Source of the DNA: Anaerosphaera multitolerans
Lineage (GTDB): Bacteria > Bacillota > Clostridia > Tissierellales > Peptoniphilaceae
Reading direction: 5' to 3'
DNA length: 38,452 nt
Assembly (NCBI RefSeq): GCF_004006535.1
Contig: NZ_RLIH01000019.1
Location: forward strand, 1 to 38,452
The notes under the pieces are model-generated. The model was not told where the DNA came from. It searched no databases and worked only from the letters and a program-made list of their open reading frames with translations. Position 1 is the first letter of the stretch. The number at the start of each line of letters is the position of its first letter. Positions 26,463 to 36,024 of the stretch are shown piece by piece. The position numbers were made by a program, and so were the translations under genes.

Positions 26463-28463
26463 TTAGAAAAAGTTCCCGCCGTATTGTAGGAATAAAGGAG
26501 CAAATACTAAAGATACAACTGTTATAAGTTTTATTAATATATTTAGTGATGGACCAGAAGTGTCCTTAAACGGATCTCCTACAGTATCTCCTGTTACAGC
26601 AGCCTTATGAGCTTCTGAACCCTTACCGCCGTGAGCTCCACCTTCAATATACTTTTTAGCATTGTCCCATGCACCGCCGGCATTTGACATAAATATAGCC
26701 ATTAAAACACCTGTTATTAAAGCTCCTGCTTGAAGTCCGCCAAGAGCCTCCACTCCAAGTATAAGTCCCACAAGTACAGGAACTACTACTGCTATTAAAC
26801 CAGGTACTACCATTTCTCTAAGTGCTGCTGAAGTTGAAATATCAACACACTTAGCATACTCAGGAGTAGCTTTTCCTTCCATAATTCCCGGAATTTCTCT
26901 AAACTGACGACGTACTTCATCAATCATTGCTGAAGCAGCCTTACCAACTGCACTCATTGTAAGTGCTGAGAAAGCAAATGGAAGCATACCGCCAATAAAA
27001 GCTCCTGCAATTACATCAGGCTTAGAAACGTCTATACCGGTAAGACCTGTAACTTCAATATAGGATACGAAAAGTGCAAGTGCTGTAAGTGCAGCAGAAC
27101 CTATTGCAAATCCCTTTCCTATTGCAGCTGTAGTATTACCAACTGCATCAAGAGAGTCTGTAATTTCTCTTACTTCTTCAGGAAGTTCACACATTTCAGC
27201 AATACCCCCTGCGTTGTCCGCTATTGGACCGTAAGCATCTACTGCTATAGTCATAGCACTAGTTGAAAGCATACCCACTGCTGCCAGTGCAATACCGTAA
27301 AGTCCGTCAATTGCTTCCACTTTTCCGCCTGCTCCTAAGTAAGCAACTATAATTCCAATTGCAATTACAACTATTGGCCAAACTGTTGACATCATACCCA
27401 CAGAAAGACCTGAAATAATATTGGTTGAAGCACCGGTTTCTGATTCCGCAGCTATTCTTTGAACCGGTTTATATTGTTCAGAAGTATAGTACTCTGTAAT
27501 TTTAGATATTATTAAACCTACAGCTATTCCCACTATTACAGGAATAAACGGTTTAAAACTTCCAAATATTTTATTTGATAAAAATCCTGCAACTATTACT
27601 GTTACAAGTGCTGATACATATTCACCGTTATTTAAAGCCTTTTGCGGATTCTTATCTCCCTTTACAAAGAAAGCCGCTATAATTGTAGCTACAATTCCCA
27701 CTGCAGCTATGGCAATACCGTAAGATACTCCATCTTCTCCATAAGCGGAAACTCCCAGTGTAATTACTGAAAGTAAAGCTCCTACATAGGACTCAAATAA
27801 GTCAGCTCCCATTCCTGCAACATCACCTACGTTATCTCCTACGTTATCAGCTATAACTGCAGGGTTTCTTGGATCGTCCTCAGGTATTCCCGCTTCTACT
27901 TTACCTACAAGGTCAGCTCCAACGTCTGCCGCCTTTGTATAAATACCGCCACCAACTCTTGCAAAAAGTGCAATTGAAGATGCTCCCAATGAAAAGCCTG
28001 TAATTATAGTAGGATCTCCAATAAAGTAATAAGAAATTGATATACCAATAATTCCCAGTCCTACTACTACCATTCCCATTACAGCTCCACCGGAAAATGC
28101 AATATCAAGTGCTTTTCCAAGTCCTGAATCCATAGCGGCATTAGCTGTTCTTACATTTGCCTTTGTAGCAACTTTCATTCCCACATAACCGGCTAAAACT
28201 GAAAAAATCGCTCCCACTACGAAACAGATTGCCGTAGTTACATTTAAGCCAATAGCCAGTACTATAGTAAGCGCTATTACAAATATTACAAGCGCCTTAT
28301 ACTCTCTTGACAAAAATGCCATAGCACCATCTTCAATGTAGGAAGCTATTTCTTTCATTCTATCATTTCCAGCTTCTTGCTTTGTGACAAAACTTGCCTT
28401 ATATGCAGCAAATAGTAGGGCCAACACTCCTACTACAGAAGCTATTATCAATATTTTTTCCAT
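26463..28463 (-). CDS. hppA: Membrane-bound pyrophosphatase, K+-dependent, probably Na+-pumping
   Basis: Ion-translocating pyrophosphatase that couples PPi hydrolysis to cation export, 666 residues and about 16 membrane segments. The catalytic stretch [18 protein letters not shown] begins at Asp180. [10 protein letters not shown] (442-451) has Ala446 and Gly449, the K+-dependent form; K+-independent enzymes have Lys and Thr there. Glu224 in DLFESY occupies the gate position of Na+-pumping members (proton pumps have the glutamate four residues later), so Na+ transport is predicted. AGGGAGG precedes the ATG. secG is 9 bases upstream. Confidence 0.93.
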   Translation of the reverse strand: MEKILIIASVVGVLALLFAAYKASFVTKQEAGNDRMKEIASYIEDGAMAFLSREYKALVIFVIALTIVLAIGLNVTTAICFVVGAIFSVLAGYVGMKVATKANVRTANAAMDSGLGKALDIAFSGGAVMGMVVVGLGIIGISISYYFIGDPTIITGFSLGASSIALFARVGGGIYTKAADVGADLVGKVEAGIPEDDPRNPAVIADNVGDNVGDVAGMGADLFESYVGALLSVITLGVSAYGEDGVSYGIAIAAVGIVATIIAAFFVKGDKNPQKALNNGEYVSALVTVIVAGFLSNKIFGSFKPFIPVIVGIAVGLIISKITEYYTSEQYKPVQRIAAESETGASTNIISGLSVGMMSTVWPIVVIAIGIIVAYLGAGGKVEAIDGLYGIALAAVGMLSTSAMTIAVDAYGPIADNAGGIAEMCELPEEVREITDSLDAVGNTTAAIGKGFAIGSAALTALALFVSYIEVTGLTGIDVSKPDVIAGAFIGGMLPFAFSALTMSAVGKAASAMIDEVRRQFREIPGIMEGKATPEYAKCVDISTSAALREMVVPGLIAVVVPVLVGLILGVEALGGLQAGALITGVLMAIFMSNAGGAWDNAKKYIEGGAHGGKGSEAHKAAVTGDTVGDPFKDTSGPSLNILIKLITVVSLVFAPLFLQYGGNFF

Positions 28464-28472
28464 AATTCCTCC

Positions 28473-28694
28473 CTAAAATACTGCCAATACTAGTATTGCA
28501 ACTGCAAAAACTATTGAAGATACTATAATAATCTTATTTTGAATATCTTTCTTACTGCTGCCCTTGTGTTCTCCCCAAGCAGTTTCTGCACCGCTAAGAG
28601 TCCCAAGTCCCGCTTGGTCACTTTCAGTTAACACTACAGTAACAATTAGTATTATTGCAGTAATTGCTATTATTGCAGATAAAACAGTTTCCAT
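28473..28694 (-). CDS. secG: Preprotein translocase subunit SecG
   Basis: Small SecYEG component, 73 residues with two membrane segments (about 5-22 and 55-72) joined by a cytoplasmic loop. The conserved loop reads ESDQAGLGTLSGAE, a variant of the usual SecG pattern. GGGAGG precedes the ATG. It is the first gene of a transcript with hppA 9 bases downstream. In many Firmicutes secG precedes rnr and smpB instead. Confidence 0.88.
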   Translation of the reverse strand: METVLSAIIAITAIILIVTVVLTESDQAGLGTLSGAETAWGEHKGSSKKDIQNKIIIVSSIVFAVAILVLAVF

Positions 28695-28739
28695 ATAATT
28701 TCCTCCCTTAAAACTTTTTCCATATCTATAACATTATAA

Positions 28740-28768
28740 ATTCTACCACAGGAATATCTTTAAATCAA
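28740..28768 (-). promoter_or_regulatory. Promoter of secG-hppA
   Basis: On the minus strand TTGATT (28763-28768), a 17-base spacer ending in TGG and TAGAAT (28740-28745). An extended -10 strengthens the call. Start point near 28733. Confidence 0.65.
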
Positions 28769-28796
28769 TGACAAATGCTTGCTTTAAAAGCTCTTT

Positions 28797-29681
28797 TTAC
28801 TTAATTAAAAAGTAAGAAGTTAAAACCACTATTCCCAAAACTATTCTATAGACTCCAAAAACTTTAAAATCGTGTTTTTTTATGTAGTCCATAAATTTCA
28901 CTATAACCACATAGGCAACTATAAAGGATACCACACTTCCCAACAGTATTATCAACCATTGATTTAAGGTAAATCCAAAACCCATTTTAATAACCTTAAG
29001 TCCTGTAGCCCCTATCATCGTTGGAATTGCTAGAAAAAAAGAAAATTCCGCCGCAGTGGTTCTGGAACATCCCAATATCATAGCTCCAATTATAGTTGCA
29101 GCTGACCTTGAAGTTCCCGGTACCATTGCCAGACATTGAAAAAATCCTATTAACAAGACTGTCTTAATGGGAATTTCATCAATATCATTATATTTAAAGC
29201 TCTTTCCCTTATTTCTGTTTTCCATAAATATTATGACAATTCCGTAAAACACAAGAGCAAGGGAAACAGTAACCTTATTAAAAAGATACTTATCTATTAA
29301 GTCGTCAAATAAAAATCCCAAAACCACTGCAGGTAAAACTCCAATAATGATTTTTGCCAACAGCCTCATAGTTTTTTTATCTCTGCCATCCCATTTTCGC
29401 TTTAAAGTTACGGCACCACTTGCCCCACAAGCTCCACAATTATTTCCTCCAATGTTTACTTCCACTTTACTTTTGGCAAAGGGATTTAACTCGTTAAAAT
29501 AAATAACCACCACTGAAAGTATTGCTCCCAGTTGAATAATAACGTTAAAAGCATTGTCAAAAGCCTTTGGGCTAAAGGATATAAATTCATTTGCCAGTAT
29601 TAAATGTCCCGTTGATGAAACGGGTAGAAATTCCGTTAAACCCTCTATTATCCCAAGTATTATCGCCTTTAAAAAATCCAT
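28797..29681 (-). CDS. uppP: Undecaprenyl-diphosphatase UppP with CxxC loop
   Basis: Integral membrane phosphatase that recycles undecaprenyl pyrophosphate for wall synthesis and gives bacitracin resistance. It has 294 residues, about 20 more than usual. Active-site motifs are EGLTEFLPVSSTGH (13-26) and PGTSRS (188-193). The extra length is a loop at about residues 73-100 containing NNCGACGASG, with Cys82 and Cys85 as a CxxC pair, which I do not know from standard UppP. AGGAGG precedes the ATG. It is the last gene of the dnaB operon. Confidence 0.93.
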   Translation of the reverse strand: MDFLKAIILGIIEGLTEFLPVSSTGHLILANEFISFSPKAFDNAFNVIIQLGAILSVVVIYFNELNPFAKSKVEVNIGGNNCGACGASGAVTLKRKWDGRDKKTMRLLAKIIIGVLPAVVLGFLFDDLIDKYLFNKVTVSLALVFYGIVIIFMENRNKGKSFKYNDIDEIPIKTVLLIGFFQCLAMVPGTSRSAATIIGAMILGCSRTTAAEFSFFLAIPTMIGATGLKVIKMGFGFTLNQWLIILLGSVVSFIVAYVVIVKFMDYIKKHDFKVFGVYRIVLGIVVLTSYFLIK

Positions 29682-29690
29682 CTATACCTC

Positions 29691-30323
29691 CTAATTTGAA
29701 AATATGCCTATAAAAGATGTAAAAGGTTCTATTAGCACATCCATTATTTCAACACCGTTTTCAACTTTATAAGTACCATCAACTTTTATAAGTTTTAATT
29801 TAAACTCCTTAGAAACTCTACTTTCATAATCTTTTAATTCCTTAATAAGAGTTTCATAACCCCTACTTAAAGCCTCTGCCTTTTCCAAATTTAAAGCGTA
29901 GCTGCCCCTTTCAATCTCTTCCAATTCCTTAAAGTGAGATTTGAAATCCTCTCCATTTAAAACATCTAATTTCACAACAACTTCAATACCGCCACTTGTA
30001 TTGGACTTTTCCAAAATCTCATAGTCAAAGTCCATTGATTTTACTACGGCTTCATCTACATACTTCCTTGCGGCACTTTTTATAATTTCTTTTGATTCAT
30101 CGTCAAAATCTGAAAGTCCCACTCTCACATAGCCTTCATAAAGAGAATCCCCAAAATTCTCAATGCTGAAAAAAGACTTTTCATTTGCCATATAAGTTTT
30201 TGCACTTTCAAAGTCCATGGACTTTATGCTCTCTAAGTATTCCTCTGCCACCTTTTCAGAAGTTCCCCTTGAACATCCTACTAGCAACAATAGGGTTAAA
30301 ATTATAGTTACTATCTTCTTCAT
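29691..30323 (-). CDS. Putative lipoprotein
   Basis: Secreted lipoprotein of 210 residues. The signal peptide is KKIVTIILTLLLLVGC with the lipobox LVGC, so Cys17 is the lipidated residue. The mature part is acidic and helical, with a VAEEYLESIKSMDFESA repeat-like stretch that resembles DUF4878/DUF5105 or NTF2-like lipoproteins; this is a weak similarity. The start ATG overlaps the stop of dnaB by one base (TGATG); a TTG one codon earlier is possible. Function unknown. Confidence 0.8.
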   Translation of the reverse strand: MKKIVTIILTLLLLVGCSRGTSEKVAEEYLESIKSMDFESAKTYMANEKSFFSIENFGDSLYEGYVRVGLSDFDDESKEIIKSAARKYVDEAVVKSMDFDYEILEKSNTSGGIEVVVKLDVLNGEDFKSHFKELEEIERGSYALNLEKAEALSRGYETLIKELKDYESRVSKEFKLKLIKVDGTYKVENGVEIMDVLIEPFTSFIGIFSN

Positions 30324-31648
30324 CAATATTCTCTTTCCATATTTAAAAATTTTGTATATTCTTTTTTAAAGACCAATTCCACAGTACCTGTGGGACCGTT
30401 TCTGTGCTTTGCTATAATTACCTCGCCTATATTCGGCTTTTCACTTTCCTCTTTTGTATAATATTCATCTCTATACAAAAACATAACAATATCGGCGTCT
30501 TGCTCTATTGCTCCCGACTCACGCAAGTCTGAAAGTATAGGCCTGTGATCAGTTCTGGTTTCAGGCATACGTGAAAGTTGTGAAAGAGCAATTACCGGAA
30601 CTTCCAATTCCTTTGCTATAGCCTTTAAAGATCTGGATATTGATGAAATTTCCTGTTGTCTTGACTCAACTCTACCGTCTAATTCCATAAGCTGTAAGTA
30701 GTCTATAACCACTAGGTCCAGTCCCTTTTCCAATTTTAATCTTCTGCACTTTGCCTTTAATTCCAAGGGAGAAATACCTGCCGTATCGTCTATTTCAATT
30801 TGCAGCTCGGAAATTATAGGCATTACATTTATAATTTTAATCCATTCATCTTCATTTAAATTTCCGCTTATAACCTTTTGTAAATCCACATGAGCCATTG
30901 AGGCAATAATTCTCTGTACTAACTGGTGTTTACTCATCTCCAAAGAAAACATAGCAACAGATGCGGAACTTTTTAGTGCCGCATTCGTTGCCAAGTTAAC
31001 CATAAGAGCAGTCTTACCCATTGAAGGCCTTGCCGCCAATAAAATTAAATCCGACTTTTGAAACCCCGACAATTTATAATCCAAATCCACAAACCCCGTA
31101 GTAAGACCTGTAAGTCCGGTTGGGTCCTGCGATCTTTTTTCCATTTGAGCAAAGGATTCAAGCAACACTTCTTTTACAGGCACCAATCCGGTCCTATGAG
31201 AATCCTGAGTTATATCAAAGATGTTTTTTTCCGCACTTTCAATAATTGCATTTACTTCCGCCTCAGGCGAATAGGATTTTGCAACTATTTCATCGCTGGC
31301 AGTTATCAATCTTCTAAGAGTGGATTTCTCCTTAATTATGTCACAGTAGTACTTTGTATTTGAAATTGCAGCAACAGAACTGGCAAGTCCGGCAATATAA
31401 CTAAGACCGCCCACCTCTTCCAAAGTTGTTCTTTTCTTTAGCTCCTCTGTCACTGTAACTATATCTGCAGGCTCATTGCGATTGTAAATTGAAAGGATTC
31501 CATTATAAATTTCCCCATGTGACTGTGAATAAAAATCTTCACCTCTTAATACCTCAACTGCCGTAGTAATTGCTTCCTTTGAAAGGAGCATAGCCCCTAA
31601 CACAGATTGCTCGGCATCAAGATTATGAGGAGGAATTCTTAAATCCAT
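30323..31648 (-). CDS. dnaB: Replicative DNA helicase
   Basis: Hexameric 5'-3' helicase at the replication fork (DnaC in Bacillus). It has 441 residues, the normal length. The N-terminal domain starts with IPPHNLDAEQSVLGAMLL, the Walker A motif is ARPSMGKT (206-213), and LDLVVIDYLQLM is Walker B. No intein is present. It lies 1 base after rplI on the same strand and overlaps the lipoprotein gene, in the rplI-dnaB order conserved in Firmicutes. Confidence 0.97.
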   Translation of the reverse strand: MDLRIPPHNLDAEQSVLGAMLLSKEAITTAVEVLRGEDFYSQSHGEIYNGILSIYNRNEPADIVTVTEELKKRTTLEEVGGLSYIAGLASSVAAISNTKYYCDIIKEKSTLRRLITASDEIVAKSYSPEAEVNAIIESAEKNIFDITQDSHRTGLVPVKEVLLESFAQMEKRSQDPTGLTGLTTGFVDLDYKLSGFQKSDLILLAARPSMGKTALMVNLATNAALKSSASVAMFSLEMSKHQLVQRIIASMAHVDLQKVISGNLNEDEWIKIINVMPIISELQIEIDDTAGISPLELKAKCRRLKLEKGLDLVVIDYLQLMELDGRVESRQQEISSISRSLKAIAKELEVPVIALSQLSRMPETRTDHRPILSDLRESGAIEQDADIVMFLYRDEYYTKEESEKPNIGEVIIAKHRNGPTGTVELVFKKEYTKFLNMEREY

Positions 31649-31649
31649 A

Positions 31650-32096
31650 CTACTTTGCCTCCACTACAACTTTTAAAATTGCATTTATTTCAGGATAAAG
31701 TTTTATATCCACCTTTGTAATTCCCTTTGTCTTAATATTTTCTTTTAAATCTATTTTTTTCTTATCTATGTCCAGCTTAAGTTGCTCCTTAATACCTTCC
31801 TGTATATCCTTTGAGGTTATGGCGCCGAAAAGTCTTCCTCCCTCTCCCGCCTTTGCAGTAAGAGTTATCTTTCCCTTTTCTATTTCCTTTTTTAGTACAA
31901 GGGCATTTTGCTTTCTCTCTTCCTCTTCAGCAGCTTCAATTGCCTTTTGCTCTTTCCACTTTTCCATATTTTCACTTGTAGCTTCAATAGCTATTTTTCT
32001 AGGTATTAAAAAATTTCTGGCATATCCGTCTTTTGCCTCAACTAAATCTCCGGCTTTTCCTAAATTTTTATCATCTTTTAACAAAATTACCTTCAT
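31650..32096 (-). CDS. rplI: Ribosomal protein L9 (bL9)
   Basis: Large subunit protein, 148 residues. The N-terminal domain begins MKVILLKDDKNLGKAGDLVE with the signature GYARNFLIPRKIA. A long helix follows, then the C-terminal domain with AGEGGRLFGAITSKDI. Its ATG shares one base with the stop of the gdpP gene, so the two are coupled. Confidence 0.97.
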   Translation of the reverse strand: MKVILLKDDKNLGKAGDLVEAKDGYARNFLIPRKIAIEATSENMEKWKEQKAIEAAEEEERKQNALVLKKEIEKGKITLTAKAGEGGRLFGAITSKDIQEGIKEQLKLDIDKKKIDLKENIKTKGITKVDIKLYPEINAILKVVVEAK

Positions 32097-34084
32097 TACT
32101 TATCCCCTTCTTTTAAATACTCTTCTATTGCTTCTATAAGTTTCGCTTCCGCTTCATCTAAATTCACAGTATCCAACTTTACGGCAGCCATATTTAAATG
32201 ACCTCCGCCTCCGATTTTTTCCATTATCAGCTGCACGGAAAAATTCCCCTTACTTCTTGCTGAAATATGAGTTTGATTATCAGAGGGTGCCATTACAAAA
32301 CTCGCCTTTATATCATTTATATCCAACAATTCATCTGCCGATTGAGCGGAAATTAAAACTGAACTGTCTGAACTTTTTTCAAGTCTTGAAATAGCAATAT
32401 CGTCAAATACAATTTTCATATTGTGTACTACTTCAGCCTTGCCCAATATAGTATCCAAATCATCTTGGAATAATTGTTTCACCTTAACCATATCCGCTCC
32501 TGCTCGTCGTAAAGTAGAAGCCGCCTCAAAGGTCCTAACGCCTGTTTGCGCTGTGAAATTTTTAGTATCTACAACTATACCGCTCATTAGAGCATCTGCC
32601 TCAAAATGAGTTAGATTCAAATCGTCGTTCATATAGGTAAGCATCTCCGTCACCAACTCAGACGTGGAAGATGCATAGGGTTCTATATATGTTAATACAG
32701 GATTTTCAACAAATTCCGTCCCTCTTCTATGGTGATCTATTATTACGATTTGCGGAGTTTTCTCTATTAACTCAGGTTCCTCCGTTAATGAAGGTTTATT
32801 ATTATCCACCATTATTAACAGAGACTTAGGCGTTATATTGGAAAGAGCATAATCTCTATTGACGACTAACTTATAAAGTTCAGGCTCCTCTTCTTTCATC
32901 CTGTTTATTATATTATTAATAGATGGATTGGGTTTATTTAATACAATATAACCCTTTTTATTTCTATTTAAAACAGCTCTTAAAACTCCTATTGCCGAAC
33001 CTATTGAATCCATATCGGCGTTCTTATGGCCCATTATAAATACATCTGATGCCCCGTCTATTAACTGCCTTAGGGCAATTCCCAAAACTCTTGCCTTTAC
33101 CTTATTTCTCTTTTCAACAGCCTTGGATTTTCCGCCAAAGAACTCATAGCTATCCTTAACCTTTACTACAGCCTGATCTCCACCCCTACCTAGAGCTAGG
33201 TCCAAAGATGTATCAGCTTCAGTATAGGCTTCCTGAAAATTAAGACCAAAGGAGGATACTCCAATAGATAAAGTTAAAGGAATGGTATTTCCCTTGTCCA
33301 ATTCCCTTAAGTCATCAAGTAAGTCAAATCTCTTTCCCTTAATGGTCTTTAATGAGCTAAAACTTAATAGTACTAAGTACATATCATCATAGTACTTTCT
33401 CACAAGAGCGTTATAGTCCTTGAAGTAGTTACTTATTATTGAATCTATTTCCGCTTTTAAAATAGGCCTGTTATTGGAAGGAGTGGAATCTATAGCCTCA
33501 TCGTAATTATCCACTTCAATTTTTATAACAATGGGATATTCCGCTACATACCTATTATAAAGTTCTCTGTAGTTATTATTATCTATAAAGTAATATAGTA
33601 CCATCTTATTTCTGTCTGACTGAGTTTTACTCACATCAACTACATTTGAATGTACTCTGTAATTATTTTTATTTATGTTAACTTCAAAGACTTCAATTAA
33701 CTCTTCTTCACTTTCTGTAGTTTCAACTATGGGAAGAAGCGTAGAAAGTCTTTCATTCATAATGTTTTCACTTTCAAACATATTTAAAAATAAAGTATTA
33801 TACCAAATTATTTTATCTTCCTCATCAGTTATTACCAACGGAAAGGGCATATTAAATATTGCATTTTTAGTAACTGAATCAAAATCAGTATTTATATCCT
33901 CAATATACTTTATTGATTCCGTTTTTCTCTTTTCCAAACTTTTTAAGGAAAGATAAAATACATAAGCATAGATGATTAAAAATACAATTCCCAATTTTGG
34001 AGATAAATATATTAAAATCAGCACAGTTATAGCTGATACTGCAAAATATATTTTCAAATCATCTAAATCATAGTTTTTTTTCAT
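32096..34084 (-). CDS. gdpP: GdpP-type cyclic-di-AMP phosphodiesterase
   Basis: Membrane phosphodiesterase that hydrolyses c-di-AMP to pApA, controlling potassium and wall homeostasis. It has 662 residues: two N-terminal membrane segments, a PAS-like domain (about 60-160), a degenerate GGDEF domain with GRGGDQAVVK, then the DHH domain (GHKNADMDSIG at about 352-362; DHH at about 450-452) and a DHHA1 domain with GGGGHLNMAA. AGAGGTG precedes the chosen ATG at 34084; the frame opens 22 codons earlier without a ribosome site. It lies 13 bases after the DUF2232 gene. Confidence 0.95.
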   Translation of the reverse strand: MKKNYDLDDLKIYFAVSAITVLILIYLSPKLGIVFLIIYAYVFYLSLKSLEKRKTESIKYIEDINTDFDSVTKNAIFNMPFPLVITDEEDKIIWYNTLFLNMFESENIMNERLSTLLPIVETTESEEELIEVFEVNINKNNYRVHSNVVDVSKTQSDRNKMVLYYFIDNNNYRELYNRYVAEYPIVIKIEVDNYDEAIDSTPSNNRPILKAEIDSIISNYFKDYNALVRKYYDDMYLVLLSFSSLKTIKGKRFDLLDDLRELDKGNTIPLTLSIGVSSFGLNFQEAYTEADTSLDLALGRGGDQAVVKVKDSYEFFGGKSKAVEKRNKVKARVLGIALRQLIDGASDVFIMGHKNADMDSIGSAIGVLRAVLNRNKKGYIVLNKPNPSINNIINRMKEEEPELYKLVVNRDYALSNITPKSLLIMVDNNKPSLTEEPELIEKTPQIVIIDHHRRGTEFVENPVLTYIEPYASSTSELVTEMLTYMNDDLNLTHFEADALMSGIVVDTKNFTAQTGVRTFEAASTLRRAGADMVKVKQLFQDDLDTILGKAEVVHNMKIVFDDIAISRLEKSSDSSVLISAQSADELLDINDIKASFVMAPSDNQTHISARSKGNFSVQLIMEKIGGGGHLNMAAVKLDTVNLDEAEAKLIEAIEEYLKEGDK

Positions 34085-34097
34085 ATAAACCACCTCT

Positions 34098-35006
34098 TTA
34101 ATTGAGTAGTTTTCTAAAATTAAATATATAATCCAAAACTCCAAGAACAATTAAAACCAATTGAAATCCCGGTACTAAAAAGACACTTACATATATTAGA
34201 AATTTAAGGATACTACCTAATTTCATCTTATTTACCCAAAATACCACAACGCTAAATCCAAGTACAAATAAAATAAAACCAAAGACCACTACTAGGTTCC
34301 TTATAAGAACGGAAGAATAATCTCCCAAAGTTCCCTTGAAAAAATATATTAAAACCATACTCAATAATAACGCAAGTGGAAGTCCCTTTGGAATTTTAAA
34401 AAAACTGAACTTAAATGGTTGGACTATAGAGCCTCCTCTTTTAGCTATTGACCTACTTGCCATAGTGTATGTCAAATACGCCAAAACTAAAGACATAATT
34501 ATTACCGCTGATGGAATCATCTGAACTGTCATATTGTAAATTTGAGTTAGCTCAACTTCACTTATTCCCATGCTATCTCCAGCAGAGTTTAGCGCCGCTT
34601 TTTGAAATTCAATGAAGTTTTCTATACTCTCAGGTGAATTTATAGACTCCGGTGTAAAACCAACCCAGTAGAAACTCACTAATAGAGATAGGAAAAATAC
34701 CACTGCCGTCACCATTATAGTAGACTCCACGCTATACTTGTTTGAAATCATATAATGAAATATTAATATAAAAGGTCCGAATAAAATTAAAAACATAATT
34801 CCTATTTGAGGCGATAAAATTAATCCCAAAATTAAACAAATTCCCAAAAAGGCAGAAAATATTTTAACTATCCCTGAAAATACAGATTCCACTATAAAAA
34901 TAACCGGTATAAATATATAGAAAACCGGAAATATAATTCCCAATATGGATAAAAGTATAGATTTAATCATTAAAGAAAAAATATTTACATTCGACTTATT
35001 AGTCAA
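34098..35006 (-). CDS. DUF2232 (YybS-like) membrane protein
   Basis: Integral membrane protein, 302 residues with about seven or eight membrane segments. Its place directly before gdpP-rplI-dnaB matches the YybS protein of Bacillus and Clostridia, and a PFKFSFFKIPKGLPLALLLS segment is typical of the family. Function is not established. The only workable start is TTG at 35006, 10 bases after AGGAG; an internal ATG at 34970 has no ribosome site. It is the first gene of the operon. Confidence 0.82.
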   Translation of the reverse strand: MTNKSNVNIFSLMIKSILLSILGIIFPVFYIFIPVIFIVESVFSGIVKIFSAFLGICLILGLILSPQIGIMFLILFGPFILIFHYMISNKYSVESTIMVTAVVFFLSLLVSFYWVGFTPESINSPESIENFIEFQKAALNSAGDSMGISEVELTQIYNMTVQMIPSAVIIMSLVLAYLTYTMASRSIAKRGGSIVQPFKFSFFKIPKGLPLALLLSMVLIYFFKGTLGDYSSVLIRNLVVVFGFILFVLGFSVVVFWVNKMKLGSILKFLIYVSVFLVPGFQLVLIVLGVLDYIFNFRKLLN

Positions 35007-35137
35007 TTATAATCAACTCCTAATTATAATATTTTATCATAACCCACCTTAAATTTATAGGTTTTTCCAAACATAGACCCTATTCTTTTCAATAATTGAA
35101 ATCTACTTCCACTTTGTGGTATAATTATGTAAATTTA

Positions 35138-35146
35138 TGTTATAAT
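35138..35146 (+). promoter_or_regulatory. Extended -10 promoter for the IclR gene
   Basis: TGTTATAAT, an extended -10 box, 36 bases ahead of the IclR start. No good -35 box is seen, which is common with extended -10 promoters. A second TATAAT lies about 20 bases upstream. Confidence 0.5.
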
Positions 35147-35182
35147 GATTAAGTAATTTAAAATTTATTAAGGAGTTTTTAT

Positions 35183-35941
35183 ATGATACAAAGTATTAGA
35201 AAAGCTGCAAATATACTGGAATTTATGAAAGAACAAAATAGAGAGTACAGTGTAGCTGAAATATCAGAATCCATTGAATATCCTCCAAGTACTACCCATA
35301 GAATATTAAATACATTAATAAATTGTGGTTACGTTGCAAAGGATGAGCGTACTCATCTATATAAACTTGGTTCAGGATTGATTTCCCTTGGATTATCTGC
35401 TATTTCAAATATTAATATTCAAAATGAAGCTTCACCTATTTTAAAAGATTTATCAGAAAAAACCGGCGAAGATTCTTTCTTAATTATAAGATCCGGTAAT
35501 AACGGAATAGTAATAAGCAAGTCCGAAGGACCACATCCATTGAAGATTGTCGAAAACTTCGGCATTGAAATACCATTACATAAGGGAGCAATTCGAAAAG
35601 TCATCTTAGCTTACCAACCAAAGGAATTTATTGAAGCTTATATGCAAAGAGATTTAGAACCCTATTTGGAAAACACTGAAATAGACAAGGTAAAATTAAT
35701 GTCGGATCTTGAAAAAATAAGAAAAAACAAAATATCCGTTTCCATTTCCGAATACATTCAAAATGCCGTGGGAATAGGAGCCCCTGTATTTGACTATAAA
35801 AACGAATTTATAGCTTCTATGGGAATTGTAGCTCCTCAAGATAGAGCTGAAGAGACAGGTGTGGATTTTATTCAGGATAGTATTAGAGAACATGCTGAAA
35901 TACTTTCTAAAAAATTGGGAAATTACAGCAATATGTATTAA
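35183..35941 (+). CDS. IclR-family transcriptional regulator
   Basis: One-component regulator of 252 residues. Residues 1-60 form the winged helix-turn-helix (EFMKEQNREYSVAEISESI and STTHRILNTLI), and about 75-250 the IclR effector-binding domain, including the PLHKGAIRKVILAY-type block and GIGAPVFDYKNEFIASMGI. AAGGAG precedes the ATG. Usually such proteins control catabolic genes for small organic acids; no clear target adjoins it. The divergent neighbour is the DUF2232-gdpP operon, whose control by it is not indicated. Confidence 0.9.
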   Translation: MIQSIRKAANILEFMKEQNREYSVAEISESIEYPPSTTHRILNTLINCGYVAKDERTHLYKLGSGLISLGLSAISNINIQNEASPILKDLSEKTGEDSFLIIRSGNNGIVISKSEGPHPLKIVENFGIEIPLHKGAIRKVILAYQPKEFIEAYMQRDLEPYLENTEIDKVKLMSDLEKIRKNKISVSISEYIQNAVGIGAPVFDYKNEFIASMGIVAPQDRAEETGVDFIQDSIREHAEILSKKLGNYSNMY

Positions 35942-35956
35942 ATTAATCTTAATATG

Positions 35957-35979
35957 AAGGGACCCTTGCGGTCCCTTTT
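35957..35979 (+). terminator. Terminator of the IclR gene
   Basis: AAGGGACC and GGTCCCTT form an 8-bp stem with a 5-base loop, ending in TTTT. Confidence 0.8.
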
Positions 35980-35984
35980 ACAAT

Positions 35985-36013
35985 TAAAAAAGAGTGAAAA
36001 TAATTTCACCCTT
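35985..36013 (-). terminator. Terminator of murI
   Basis: On the minus strand AAGGGTGAAA pairs with TTTTCACTCTT around three bases and continues into T residues. It lies just past the murI stop. Confidence 0.75.
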
Positions 36014-36024
36014 AGTTATTGGTC

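Noticed and set aside
31058-31363. 101-codon plus-strand frame opposite dnaB
   Set aside because: Antisense to the conserved helicase; no start signal or recognisable family.
31768-32139. 123-codon plus-strand frame opposite rplI and gdpP
   Set aside because: It is antisense to two well-supported genes, is rich in Ser and Phe as expected of a mirror frame, and has no ribosome site.
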